Source: Clostridia bacterium (GTDB lineage Bacteria > Bacillota > Clostridia > Lachnospirales > Cellulosilyticaceae). From it: 64,000 bases of DNA. The notes under the pieces are model-generated. The model saw only the letters and a list, made by a program, of their open reading frames with translations. It was not told the origin of the DNA and ran no database searches. This document shows, piece by piece, positions 52,194-61,132 of this stretch (positions within the stretch are counted from its first letter, which is position 1; each line of letters begins with the position of its first letter). The stretch is from the NCBI GenBank assembly GCA_029239755.1, contig JARBUI010000004.1:124001-188000 (forward strand). The letters are read 5' to 3'. Position numbers and translations under genes: made by a program.

Positions 52194-53162
52194 TCATAGA
52201 CTAATTGTCTCATCAAGTCCAAGCATAATATTCATATTTTGAACAGCAGCTCCAGAAGCCCCTTTGCCGAGGTTGTCGAGACGTGTCATAACCATAATCT
52301 GCTCATCATTGCCAAATACGAAGATTTCGGCGTTGTTTGTACCATTACATGCTATAGGGTTAAAGAAATTTTCCCCATTACATGTATTTGGACTAAAGTC
52401 CATTACTTTAACAAAGTTTTGGCCTGCATAATACTCACTTAAATAAGTGTGCACATCAAGAGGCGTAACCTTTTTGCCAAGTAATCTGGTATGGAACTGC
52501 AGTGAAACAGCAAGCCCTTGATAGTAGTCAGCGATAATAGGTGAAAAAATAGGATTATATTTAAGGCCTGTCTTTTGTTTCATTTCAGGAATATGCTTAT
52601 GGGTTAAACCAAGACCATAATGACGAGGACTTCCGTGATAAGGGTATAAGGTTTCTCTGTCTGCATGATTATATTCGGCAATCATAGGCTTTCCAGCACC
52701 GCTATAACCAGATATACCATGACAAGTAATAGGGTAATCAGCAGGAACAATACCAGAATGGACTAATGGATAAACAGGCAGTATAAAAGCACTTGCATAG
52801 CAGCCTGGGACAGATGTTCGGCTTGAAGCAGCTATTTGATCCCTGGCATCCTTGCTGAGTTCTGGAATACCATAAGCCCAATCTGCATGGGTACGAAAAG
52901 CAGTGCTTGCATCAATAATTTTTGTATGCTTATTATGAGCATCTATCATAGAAACAGCTTCTCGTGAAGCATCATCAGGCAAACATAAAAATACAATATC
53001 AGCAGCATTGATCATTTCTTTACGTGCAGCGGAATCCTTACGTTTAGCTTCATCAATAGCTAGGATATTAATATAAGGATGATTGACTAATCTTTCATTT
53101 ATCTTAAGGCCAGTAGTACCTGCTTGGCCATCTACATATACATTGAATTTTTTATTATTCAT
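52194..53162 (-). CDS. argC: N-acetyl-gamma-glutamyl-phosphate reductase
   Basis: A 322-residue ArgC, third step of arginine synthesis (reduces N-acetylglutamyl phosphate to the semialdehyde with NADPH). The N-terminal VDGQAGTTGLKI and the catalytic SVPGCYASAFILPVYPL (Cys near residue 117) are clear, as is the SGYSGAGK block. This is the shorter type 2 ArgC. No other arg gene is near, so it stands alone. An AATTGACAAT palindrome lies at 53183-53207 before it, and GGAGGC precedes the start. Confidence 0.93.
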   Translation of the reverse strand: MNNKKFNVYVDGQAGTTGLKINERLVNHPYINILAIDEAKRKDSAARKEMINAADIVFLCLPDDASREAVSMIDAHNKHTKIIDASTAFRTHADWAYGIPELSKDARDQIAASSRTSVPGCYASAFILPVYPLVHSGIVPADYPITCHGISGYSGAGKPMIAEYNHADRETLYPYHGSPRHYGLGLTHKHIPEMKQKTGLKYNPIFSPIIADYYQGLAVSLQFHTRLLGKKVTPLDVHTYLSEYYAGQNFVKVMDFSPNTCNGENFFNPIACNGTNNAEIFVFGNDEQIMVMTRLDNLGKGASGAAVQNMNIMLGLDETISL

Positions 53163-53182
53163 AAAATAGCCTCCGTCTTCAT

Positions 53183-53207
53183 AATTGACAATGAGTAATT
53201 GTCAATT
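53183..53207 (-). promoter_or_regulatory. 10-5-10 inverted repeat before argC
   Basis: AATTGACAAT (53183-53192) and ATTGTCAATT (53198-53207) flank GAGTA, about 20 bp before the argC start codon. It may be an operator or an RNA hairpin in the leader. Farther upstream TTGACT-16-TAAAAT on the minus strand (near 53237-53264) is a likely promoter. Confidence 0.5.
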
Positions 53208-53366
53208 AATAATTATGTGAAATTGTTTATAATTATACATTTTAACATTAAAATAAAATTAGTCAATACTTTTGGGGACGGTTCTTTAAAGTGAAGGTTT
53301 ATAAGAAGGTTTATAGCGGCAGGGGTTGGAAGAAAAGAAACAAATAATAGGGTATAAATAAATAAT

Positions 53367-53393
53367 AAGGCAAGCACCGAGGCTTGCCACTAC
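53367..53393 (-). terminator. Terminator of the 1-phosphofructokinase-type gene, GTAGTGGCAAGCC family
   Basis: On the minus strand GTAGTGGCAAGCC starts a stem, GGCAAGC paired with GCTTGCC around CTCGGT, followed by TTATTATT. It differs from the 44648 copy by one base in the loop. Confidence 0.8.
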
Positions 53394-53405
53394 TATCTTT
53401 TTGTA

Positions 53406-54308
53406 TTACATATGCATTAATAATTCATCAATATCATCTTTCGTAGCAAGCCAAGGAGAAAAGGCAGTTGCACTTCCGGCAGCAGCACCAATTCTTAGGG
53501 CTTTGGTTAAGTTTTTTGTCTTGATATAGCCAGCAATAAAGCCTGCTATCATTGAGTCACCAGCCCCTACAGAATTTACAACATTGCCCCTTAGTACAGG
53601 CGCATTGATAATCTCCCCTTGACTAGTTAAAAGAATAGCTCCATTCTCGCCTAATGAAATAAGTACATTTTGAGCTCCAAGTTCTTGGAGTTTATGACCA
53701 TAGGTGATAATATCATTTTCATTTTCTAATTCAACACCAAAGGTTTCAGCAAGCTCGAAGCGATTAGGCTTAACAAGAAATGGCTTATACTTAAGTGTAT
53801 TTAGCAGGAGATCTTTAGTTGTATCAACTATAAAATGAATTTTTTTGTGGGCCAGACTTTTCATAATCTTCTTATAGATATCTTCGGGAATACCATTTGC
53901 GATGCTCCCGGAAAGGACCAAAAAGTCACCATCTTTTAAGGGTTCGAGCTTTTCAAAGAGTTCACGTAAATCCTGAGGAGTAACTTGGGGCCCAACGCCG
54001 TTAATATCAGTTTCAGACTCTTCACTGAGTTTTACATTAATTCTTGAAGTCCCTCTATCGAGCCTAATAAAGTCACTTTCTACACCATAGTGGTGAACTA
54101 AACGTTCTATTTCTCTTCCGGTGAATCCAGCTACAAAACCGAGAGCTTTATTAGGAACAGCCAAGTTATTTAAGACAATAGAAACATTGATACCTTTACC
54201 GCCAGGATAAACTTCTTCTTTATTACTTCTATTCATCGTATTTATTTTGAGAGAATCTAAGTGCATAATATAGTCTAAGGAAGGATTAAGTGTAACAGTA
54301 TAAATCAT
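53406..54308 (-). CDS. 1-phosphofructokinase / tagatose-6-phosphate kinase type (PfkB family)
   Basis: A 300-residue PfkB kinase of the FruK/LacC branch. TVTLNPSLDYIMHL at the N-terminus, YPGGKGINVSIVLNNL (near 33-48) and NSVGAGDSMIAGFIAGYI (near 245-262) are diagnostic. FruK makes fructose-1,6-bisphosphate from fructose-1-phosphate; LacC acts on tagatose-6-phosphate. No PTS gene is adjacent, so the substrate stays open. The start is ATG 54308, 8 nt after GGAGGT; the upstream ATG at 54323 overlaps that site. Confidence 0.9.
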   Translation of the reverse strand: MIYTVTLNPSLDYIMHLDSLKINTMNRSNKEEVYPGGKGINVSIVLNNLAVPNKALGFVAGFTGREIERLVHHYGVESDFIRLDRGTSRINVKLSEESETDINGVGPQVTPQDLRELFEKLEPLKDGDFLVLSGSIANGIPEDIYKKIMKSLAHKKIHFIVDTTKDLLLNTLKYKPFLVKPNRFELAETFGVELENENDIITYGHKLQELGAQNVLISLGENGAILLTSQGEIINAPVLRGNVVNSVGAGDSMIAGFIAGYIKTKNLTKALRIGAAAGSATAFSPWLATKDDIDELLMHM

Positions 54309-54422
54309 TTTTTTTACCTCCATCTATAACAGTTATAATTCCCATTATATAAAAAAATATAAACTAATGCAAAATAAAAGTTTTGAATAAACTTTTTGCG
54401 GTATTAACTTTAAATATATGTA

Positions 54423-54482
54423 TTGACTTTTTACAAAAATAATAATAAAATTAATTATGGAAACGGTACCGAAAAGGGTACC
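54423..54482 (+). promoter_or_regulatory. malQ promoter with LacI-type operator
   Basis: TTGACT (54423-54428), 17 nt, TAAAAT (54446-54451). GGAAACGGTACC (54459-54470) and GGGTACC (54476-54482) lie at the start of transcription. GGAAACGRTACC recurs at 58640 and 62135. Confidence 0.8.
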
Positions 54483-54515
54483 AATTATAAATAGACAATA
54501 AAGAGGGTGACTTTG

Positions 54516-56030
54516 ATGGGTAGGGCAAGCGGCATTTTGATGCACATTTCTTCACTGCCAGAAGAGTATGGAATAGGAACCTTTGGGAAACAGGCGTATG
54601 AGTTTGCAGATTTTCTAAAAGAAGCAGGGCAAAGCTATTGGCAAATACTGCCTTTGGGGCATACAGGGTATGGAGACTCACCTTATCAAGCTTTCTCAGC
54701 TTATGCCGGAAATCCATATTTTATAGATTTAAACCTATTAGAAAAAGAGGGATTGCTTAAGAAAACAGACTTTGAGGCTATAGATTTTGGAACAAATGAA
54801 GAAGAAGTAGACTATGGCAAGCTATTTGAAAATAGACTTAAAGTTTTAGAAATAGCTTATCATAATGGAAAAGAGCAGCTCAAGGAAAAGGTTGCTGTTT
54901 TTGAAAAAGAAAATGCTTTCTGGCTTACAGATTATGCGATGTACATGGCTATAAAAAATAAGATGAATCTTGTAAGTTGGCAGGAATGGGATGAAGCTAT
55001 TAAGCTAAGAAATAAAGAGACACTCGCAGCCTGTCAGGAAGAATTAAGAGAAGAAATTGGCTACTGGATCTTTGTACAATATTTGTTCTTTAAACAATGG
55101 CATGCCTTAAAGGACTACGTTAATGATCTTGGCATAAAGATTATAGGGGATATACCTATCTATGTTTCTGCAGACAGTGCAGATACATGGGCAAACGGAG
55201 AACTTTTTAAACTAGATGAACATAAAAATCCAACCGTCGTAGCAGGATGCCCGCCTGATGCTTTTTCGGAGTCAGGACAGCTTTGGGGAAATCCTATTTA
55301 TGACTGGGAGTACTTAGAGAAAACAGGTTACAAATGGTGGATAACCAGGATAAGAGAAAGTCTTAAATTATATGACATCGTAAGAATAGACCACTTTAGA
55401 GGGTTTGAAGCTTATTGGGAGGTTCCTTTTGGAGATGAAACAGCAGAGAGAGGCAAATGGGTCAAAGGACCAGCTATGAAGCTGTTTGATGCTATTAAAG
55501 AGGATCTGGGAGAATTAGCTATTATTGCTGAAGACTTAGGGTATCTTACACAGGAAGTCATAGATTTTAGAAATGAAACAGGTTATCCTGGTATGAAAAT
55601 ACTTCAATTTGCATTTGATACAAGAGAAGAAAGTGATTATCTGCCACATAATTATAACAAAAACTGTATAGTCTATACTGGAACCCATGATAATGATACG
55701 ATTATGGGGTGGGTGAATACCACAGGTGTTAAGAAGGATGTAGCCTTTGCCAAAGAGTACCTTAAGTTAGATGAAAAGGAAGGCTATCACTGGGGCTTTA
55801 TAAGAGGCGCATGGAGTAGCACTGGTAATGTTGCTATCGCGCCTATGCAGGATTTCTTAGGACTCGGTAATGAAGCCCGTATGAACTTACCTTCTACTTT
55901 AGGAATTAACTGGAAGTGGCGCATGAAAAAAGAAATAATATACGGTGAAGTTAGTCCTAAAATTTATGAACTAACTAAACTATATGGGAGGCTTAATAAC
56001 CATGATAAACAAAGAAACACTAAAAAATAA
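54516..56030 (+). CDS. malQ: 4-alpha-glucanotransferase (amylomaltase), copy 1
   Basis: A 504-residue GH77 enzyme that disproportionates maltodextrins. It has SSLPEEYGIGTFGKQAYEF at the N-terminus, the nucleophile region YDIVRIDHFRGFEAYW (Asp near residue 294), IIAEDLGYL (acid/base Glu near 341) and YTGTHDNDT (near 390-398). ATG 54516 follows AGAGGGTGA. The stop overlaps glgP by 29 bp. A second, very similar malQ begins at 63201. Together with glgP it degrades imported maltodextrin or stored glycogen. Confidence 0.95.
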   Translation: MGRASGILMHISSLPEEYGIGTFGKQAYEFADFLKEAGQSYWQILPLGHTGYGDSPYQAFSAYAGNPYFIDLNLLEKEGLLKKTDFEAIDFGTNEEEVDYGKLFENRLKVLEIAYHNGKEQLKEKVAVFEKENAFWLTDYAMYMAIKNKMNLVSWQEWDEAIKLRNKETLAACQEELREEIGYWIFVQYLFFKQWHALKDYVNDLGIKIIGDIPIYVSADSADTWANGELFKLDEHKNPTVVAGCPPDAFSESGQLWGNPIYDWEYLEKTGYKWWITRIRESLKLYDIVRIDHFRGFEAYWEVPFGDETAERGKWVKGPAMKLFDAIKEDLGELAIIAEDLGYLTQEVIDFRNETGYPGMKILQFAFDTREESDYLPHNYNKNCIVYTGTHDNDTIMGWVNTTGVKKDVAFAKEYLKLDEKEGYHWGFIRGAWSSTGNVAIAPMQDFLGLGNEARMNLPSTLGINWKWRMKKEIIYGEVSPKIYELTKLYGRLNNHDKQRNTKK

Positions 56031-58362
56031 TATTCAAAGTTACTGTAAAGTAAAATACGGAAAGAGCCTAAGTGAAGCCAAAGAGTACGAAGTTTTTAAT
56101 GCACTGTCTCTTGCTCTCCTAGAAGAAGTAATAGATGATTGGAATTGTACAAAGAAGCTTTATCATACTTCGAAACAGGCTTATTATCTATCTGCAGAAT
56201 ACCTTATGGGTCGCGCTTTAGGTAACAATCTTATTAGTATGGGAGTTTATAATGAAGTTAAAGAATTACTTGACGAGTTAAATATAGATCTGAATAAAAT
56301 AGAAGAAATTGAAGAAGATGCTGGTCTTGGTAATGGAGGACTTGGGCGTCTAGCGGCGTGCTTTATGGATTCGGGTGCTACAATGAATCTGCCGCTCCAA
56401 GGGTATGGTATTCGCTATTCAAATGGACTATTTAATCAAAAGATAGTAGATGGAGCACAAGTAGAAGAGATAGACACATGGCTTAAATATGGCGATCCAT
56501 GGAGTATAAGACGTGAAGACGAGGCTGTTTTAGTAGATTTTAAAGATTACAGTGTAAAAGCAGTACCTTACGATATGCCGATTATTAGCTATGCGTCAAA
56601 AAATATTAATACCCTTAGGCTTTGGCAGTGTGAATCACTTGTAAGCTTTGACTTTGACCTTTTCAACAAGCAAGAATATGATAAAGCGGTTAAGGTTAAG
56701 AATAGAGCAGAAGATATTTCAAGAGTTCTTTATCCAAATGACTCAAAGACAGAAGGAAAGCTGCTTAGACTTCGTCAGCAATATTTTATGGTAAGTGCTA
56801 GTTTAAAGGATATGGTAAGAGCACATAAAGTACTTCATGGCACGGACTTTAAGGATTTTGGTTCTTTGCATGCCGTGCAGTTAAATGATACGCATCCAGT
56901 ACTTGCAATACCGGAGTTTATACGCATCTTAACAGATGAGGAAAATGTAAGCTTTGATGAAGCGGTTAAGATAAGCAGGACTGTTTTTGCTTATACCAAT
57001 CACACTATTTTAGCAGAAGCTTTAGAAAAATGGGATGTTAAACTTATTGATAAACTTTTCCCTAGAATTTTAGAGATTATCAAAGAGATAGACAAAATGT
57101 TTATTAAAGATTTAAAAAGTAAAAAGTACACACAAGACCAAATCAATGAATTTAAAATAATTCATAACAGACAAGTACGTATGGCAAATCTTGCTATTTA
57201 TATTGGTTTCGCAGTAAATGGGGTAGCACAGCTGCATACGGATATCTTAAAAGAAACTGAACTGCATAACTGGTATGAACTTTACCCTAATAAATTTCAG
57301 AACAAGACAAACGGTATTACTCCAAGAAGATGGCTTAGACTAGCTAATAAAGAACTCTCAGCTTATATTACGGAACTTCTAGGGAATGATGATTGGGTAA
57401 ACGATCTTGCAAGGCTTAAGGAACTTGAAAGATTTATAGAAGATGATGCTGTACTTAATAAACTAACAGAAATCAAAAAGCTTAAAAAAGAGCAGCTTGC
57501 AGCTTATATTAAAGAAACAGAAGGCACAGAGATTGATCCAAATTCATTATTTGATATCCAGATCAAACGTTTACATGAGTATAAACGCCAGCTGCTTAAT
57601 GCCTTTTATATCTTAGATTTATATTATAGGCTCAAAGAAAACCCAAATATGAGTATGCCAAAAGTCACCTTTATCTTTGGTGCAAAAGCTTTCCCGGGCT
57701 ATGTAAGAGCGAAAGCCATTGTTAAATATATAGGACAAATTGCAAAGCTTATCAACAATGACAAGACGATTGAAGACAAAATAAAAGTCATTTTTGTAGA
57801 AAACTACAGAGTATCTTATGGTGAAAAGTTATTCCCAGCAGCAGAAATATCCAAACAAATTTCAACAGCCGGAAAAGAGGCATCTGGTACAGGGAATATG
57901 AAATTTATGGTTAATGGTGCACTTACCTTTGGAACATATGATGGAGCTAATGTAGAAATCGTAAAAGAAGGTAAGGAAGAAAACAACTTCATATTTGGAC
58001 TGCGTGTAGAAGACATCGAAAAGATAGGTGAAGACTATGAAGCTAAGACCTATTATAAAGAAAATGAAGATTTAAAACGAGTAGTAGATAGTCTCATAGA
58101 CGGAACATTTGATGACGGGGACACTGGTGAATTTGAAGACTTATACAAATCTCTTCTAAAAGAAGGAGATACCTATTTCCTTCTTGCAGACTTTAAGGCA
58201 TTTAAAGAAGCACAGGATAAGGTGTTTGAAGCCTATAAAGATCAAAAACAGTGGGCTAAAATGAGCCTCATGAATATTGCAAATTCAGGAGTATTCTCAA
58301 GTGACAGAACAATCATGCAGTATGCAGAAGAGATATGGGGAATCCAAAAAATAAAAGCCTAG
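56002..58362 (+). CDS. glgP: Glycogen/maltodextrin phosphorylase
   Basis: A 786-residue GT35 phosphorylase that releases glucose-1-phosphate from alpha-1,4-glucans. YYLSAEYLMGRALGNNLI and EDAGLGNGGLGRLAACFMDS at the N-terminal side and the PLP site KEASGTGNMKFMVNGALTFG (near 627-646) are standard. ATG 56002 follows GGGAGG and lies inside the end of malQ, so translation is coupled. With malQ it turns maltodextrins into glucose and glucose-1-phosphate. Confidence 0.95.
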   Translation: MINKETLKNNIQSYCKVKYGKSLSEAKEYEVFNALSLALLEEVIDDWNCTKKLYHTSKQAYYLSAEYLMGRALGNNLISMGVYNEVKELLDELNIDLNKIEEIEEDAGLGNGGLGRLAACFMDSGATMNLPLQGYGIRYSNGLFNQKIVDGAQVEEIDTWLKYGDPWSIRREDEAVLVDFKDYSVKAVPYDMPIISYASKNINTLRLWQCESLVSFDFDLFNKQEYDKAVKVKNRAEDISRVLYPNDSKTEGKLLRLRQQYFMVSASLKDMVRAHKVLHGTDFKDFGSLHAVQLNDTHPVLAIPEFIRILTDEENVSFDEAVKISRTVFAYTNHTILAEALEKWDVKLIDKLFPRILEIIKEIDKMFIKDLKSKKYTQDQINEFKIIHNRQVRMANLAIYIGFAVNGVAQLHTDILKETELHNWYELYPNKFQNKTNGITPRRWLRLANKELSAYITELLGNDDWVNDLARLKELERFIEDDAVLNKLTEIKKLKKEQLAAYIKETEGTEIDPNSLFDIQIKRLHEYKRQLLNAFYILDLYYRLKENPNMSMPKVTFIFGAKAFPGYVRAKAIVKYIGQIAKLINNDKTIEDKIKVIFVENYRVSYGEKLFPAAEISKQISTAGKEASGTGNMKFMVNGALTFGTYDGANVEIVKEGKEENNFIFGLRVEDIEKIGEDYEAKTYYKENEDLKRVVDSLIDGTFDDGDTGEFEDLYKSLLKEGDTYFLLADFKAFKEAQDKVFEAYKDQKQWAKMSLMNIANSGVFSSDRTIMQYAEEIWGIQKIKA

Positions 58363-58485
58363 AAAGCTTGGGGACGGTTCTCCAATAATGGGGTTTGAAA
58401 GCTGAGGGACGGTTCTCCAATAATGAGGGTTTGCACCAGGAATATTGGAGAACCGTCCCCAAAAAGGCCAGCCTTTAGGCTGGTC
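58363..58485. repeat. Two tandem 35-bp repeats plus an inverted copy (GGGACGGTTCTCC family)
   Basis: Unit 1 (58363-58397) and unit 2 (58398-58433) both contain GGGACGGTTCTCCAATAAT. The inverted segment TATTGGAGAACCGTCCCC (58443-58460) can pair with either unit over 17-18 bp. A GGCCAGCC/GGCTGGTC hairpin (58466-58485) follows, preceded on its other side by AAAAA, which gives a minus-strand terminator. Another GGGGACGGTTCT lies at 53274-53285. Confidence 0.8.
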
Positions 58486-58604
58486 GTAGAATAAAGTAGT
58501 AATAAGCCTGGGAAGTTACACATATTTTTTATATTAAAGAAATAGAGATTGAGATGGGTTTATATATAATGAATAAAAAAAACATTAAAGCAGTGAAATT
58601 ATAG

Positions 58605-58676
58605 TTGACTTTTTAGGTAAATTGTATTAGAATGAAATTGGAAACGATACCGATAAGGTTACCGGTAAAGATACCA
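58605..58676 (+). promoter_or_regulatory. malE promoter with LacI-type operators
   Basis: TTGACT (58605-58610), 17 nt, TAGAAT (58628-58633). The operator GGAAACGATACC (58640-58651) sits at the start site and is followed by GGTTACC and GATACC-like repeats to 58675. The leader to malE is about 170 nt and shows no ORF. Confidence 0.82.
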
Positions 58677-58811
58677 AATCTAGGCTATACATATTAACTA
58701 AAAATGAAATGAGAGTAGTTTATTAAATATTAATTTGGTGGTACGAAGGTGCTCTAGCCAAATTTAATAGATAAGTTTATTAAATGTGTACATTCAATAG
58801 AGAGGGGTTAT

Positions 58812-60191
58812 ATGAATATGAAACTAAGTAAAACAATTAGAGGGTTAGTAACAACAACACTGGCAGCTTCAATGGTACTCAGCATGGCAGGCTGCGCCGG
58901 CAAAACAGATGGAGGCGATACAACAGCGCCAGCTGCTACCGAAAAAACAGAAGAAGCAAAAGAAGAAACAGCTGAAACTAAAACAAGTGAGCCTGTAACT
59001 GTAGACATATTCCAATTCAAAGTAGAAATTGCTGAAGAATTACAAAAAGCAATTGACCTCTATACATCAAAGAATCCAAATGTTACAATTAATCTAACAA
59101 CAGTTGGTGGCGGAGACGATTACGGCGCTGCCCTTAAAGCAAAATTCCAATCAGGTCAAGAGCCAACTATCTATAATGTAGGGGGACCTCAAGATGTAAA
59201 AGACTGGATGGAAAAGCTTGAAGACTTAGGAGATCAGCCATGGGTTGGTACTGCTGGAGGAACTCTTGGAGCTGTTACTGTAGATGGTAAACCATATGGT
59301 ATGCCTCTTGCAGTAGAAGGCTACGGCGTTGTATACAATAAGGCTATCTTTGAAGCGGCAGGAGTTGATCCTTCAACAGTTAAAGATATAGCTTCAATGG
59401 ATGCAGCATTTGCAGCTATAGATGCAAAAATTAAATCAGGTGAATTAAAAGAAAAGTTCCCATTATTAGAAGCAGTAGCAGAATTACCTGCAAAAGAAAC
59501 ATGGGTTACAGGACTTCATTCATCAAATATCTTTATTAATAAAGAATTCCCAACAGGTGTAGATGCATTCAATGCAAAAGAAATTAAATTTGAGAATAAT
59601 GCTGATTTTAAAGCATATCTTGATCTTATGGTGAAGTATTCACCAAATGCTGCATCTCCACAAAAACTTAATGCAGTAGATTATGCAACTCAAGTAGGTC
59701 AAGGACTTGCAATTGAAAGAGTAGCAGCTATTCAACAAGGAAACTGGGTATTTGGGGACGTAAATAATGTTGATCCAGCAGTAGCAGAAAACCTTGCATT
59801 CCTTCCGGTAGGAGGCGACTCAATACCTCTTGGCGTACCAATGTACTGGGCAGTAAATAAAGGCAAAGCAGACGCTGAAAAACAAGCTGCAAAAGATTTC
59901 TTAAACTGGCTGTATACTTCAGATGAAGGTAAAGATATCGTTGTAAATAAATTCTTCTTCATCCCTCCATTTACAGGATTTGATAACTATCCAGCAAAAG
60001 ATGCTCTTGGAAGAGATATTATGAGATATCAGGCAGAAGGCAAAACTACTTCTTGGGTATTCATGGGTTATCCAACAGCTTGGGGTATGGATATACTAGG
60101 TGTTAATATTCAAAAATACTTAGCAGGAGAAATGACTTGGGATAAGGTAATATCTGAGTCACAAGCTAAATGGGCAGAAGCTAGAAAATAG
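58812..60191 (+). CDS. Maltodextrin-type sugar-binding lipoprotein
   Basis: A 459-residue extracellular solute-binding protein (family 1). The lipobox is LSMAGCAG (Cys near residue 29), followed by a Thr/Glu/Lys linker to about residue 57. The mature domain has VTVDIFQFKVEIAEELQKAIDLY and KPYGMPLAVEGYGVVYNKAIFEAAGVDP, typical of MalE/UgpB-type binders. GAGGGG precedes ATG 58812. With the LacI operator upstream and malQ/glgP nearby, maltodextrin is the likely ligand. Confidence 0.88.
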   Translation: MNMKLSKTIRGLVTTTLAASMVLSMAGCAGKTDGGDTTAPAATEKTEEAKEETAETKTSEPVTVDIFQFKVEIAEELQKAIDLYTSKNPNVTINLTTVGGGDDYGAALKAKFQSGQEPTIYNVGGPQDVKDWMEKLEDLGDQPWVGTAGGTLGAVTVDGKPYGMPLAVEGYGVVYNKAIFEAAGVDPSTVKDIASMDAAFAAIDAKIKSGELKEKFPLLEAVAELPAKETWVTGLHSSNIFINKEFPTGVDAFNAKEIKFENNADFKAYLDLMVKYSPNAASPQKLNAVDYATQVGQGLAIERVAAIQQGNWVFGDVNNVDPAVAENLAFLPVGGDSIPLGVPMYWAVNKGKADAEKQAAKDFLNWLYTSDEGKDIVVNKFFFIPPFTGFDNYPAKDALGRDIMRYQAEGKTTSWVFMGYPTAWGMDILGVNIQKYLAGEMTWDKVISESQAKWAEARK

Positions 60192-60214
60192 AAAAATAAA
60201 AGGTAGTATTTAAA

Positions 60215-60240
60215 AGTGCATAGAGAATTCTCTATGCACT
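60215..60240 (+). promoter_or_regulatory. Perfect 26-bp palindrome between malE and malF
   Basis: AGTGCATAGAG and its complement meet at AATT without spacer. There is no T run. Such hairpins often stabilise the binding-protein mRNA or reduce permease expression. Confidence 0.75.
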
Positions 60241-60265
60241 CTATTAAAATAAAGGTGGTGGTCAT

Positions 60266-61132
60266 ATGCAAAAAGGTGCAAAAATGTGGTTTTGGATATT
60301 TGTGGGTCCTATATTGTTTGCTTTTACAGTTGTACTGGTAATACCTACTCTAATGGGAATCGCTTACTCATTTACATCTTGGAATGGGATAGCTAGTAAA
60401 ATTGAATATGTAGGGTTTGAAAATTACATAAAAGTATTTAAAGACATCGAATTTTTTACAACCTTTTGGTTCACTGCCAAATTTGCAGTAGTTTCTATTA
60501 TTAGTATCAACTTGGTAGGCTTTTTACTAGCGCTTCTTGTAACTTCAGGACTAAAGGGGAGCAACTTTTTAAGAGGAGCATTCTTTATACCTAACCTCAT
60601 AGGAGGATTAGTATTAGGTTTTATATGGCAGTTTATATTTACAAAAGGATTTGATGCAATAGGAGCAAAACTTGGCATAGAATTTTTAAGAGGATGGCTC
60701 TCAACTGAGGCAACAGGCTTTTGGGGCTTAGTTATTCTTATGACATGGCAAATGGCAGGTTATATGATGGTTATTTATATATCAGGGATACAAAACATTC
60801 CTGACAGCGTGTTAGAAGCAGCAGCCATTGATGGCGCAACGAATTGGCAGGTACTTAAGGATATTACAATTCCACTTGTAGCGCCAGCGTTTACAGTAGG
60901 TATCTTTTTAACTTTGTCCAACTCATTTAAGCTATATGACCAGAACTTATCCCTTACAGGCGGAGGACCAGGTAATTCAACTCAGATGGTGGCAATGAAT
61001 ATTTATAATACTGCTTTTAAGTTTAATACGTTTGGACTTGCACAGTCTAAGGCAGTTATCTTTTTGGTTGTACTAGCAGCAGTTGCTTTAACACAAATGT
61101 ACTTTAGTAAGAAGAGGGAGGTAGAAATGTAA
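60266..61132 (+). CDS. Sugar ABC transporter permease (MalF-like)
   Basis: A 288-residue permease with six hydrophobic helices. The EAA loop is ESVLEAAAIDGATNWQVLKDI-like (SVLEAAAIDGATNWQ near residues 187-201), characteristic of CUT1 permeases. The segment SLTGGGPGNSTQMVAMNIY is also diagnostic. AAAGGTGGTGG precedes ATG 60266. The stop overlaps the next permease by one base. No ATPase is encoded here; a shared MsmX/MalK-type ATPase elsewhere is expected. Confidence 0.93.
   Translation: MQKGAKMWFWIFVGPILFAFTVVLVIPTLMGIAYSFTSWNGIASKIEYVGFENYIKVFKDIEFFTTFWFTAKFAVVSIISINLVGFLLALLVTSGLKGSNFLRGAFFIPNLIGGLVLGFIWQFIFTKGFDAIGAKLGIEFLRGWLSTEATGFWGLVILMTWQMAGYMMVIYISGIQNIPDSVLEAAAIDGATNWQVLKDITIPLVAPAFTVGIFLTLSNSFKLYDQNLSLTGGGPGNSTQMVAMNIYNTAFKFNTFGLAQSKAVIFLVVLAAVALTQMYFSKKREVEM

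Noticed and set aside
27827-58500. CRISPR arrays, tRNA and rRNA genes
   Set aside because: I looked for regularly spaced repeats and conserved RNA sequences in the gaps across the window and saw none.
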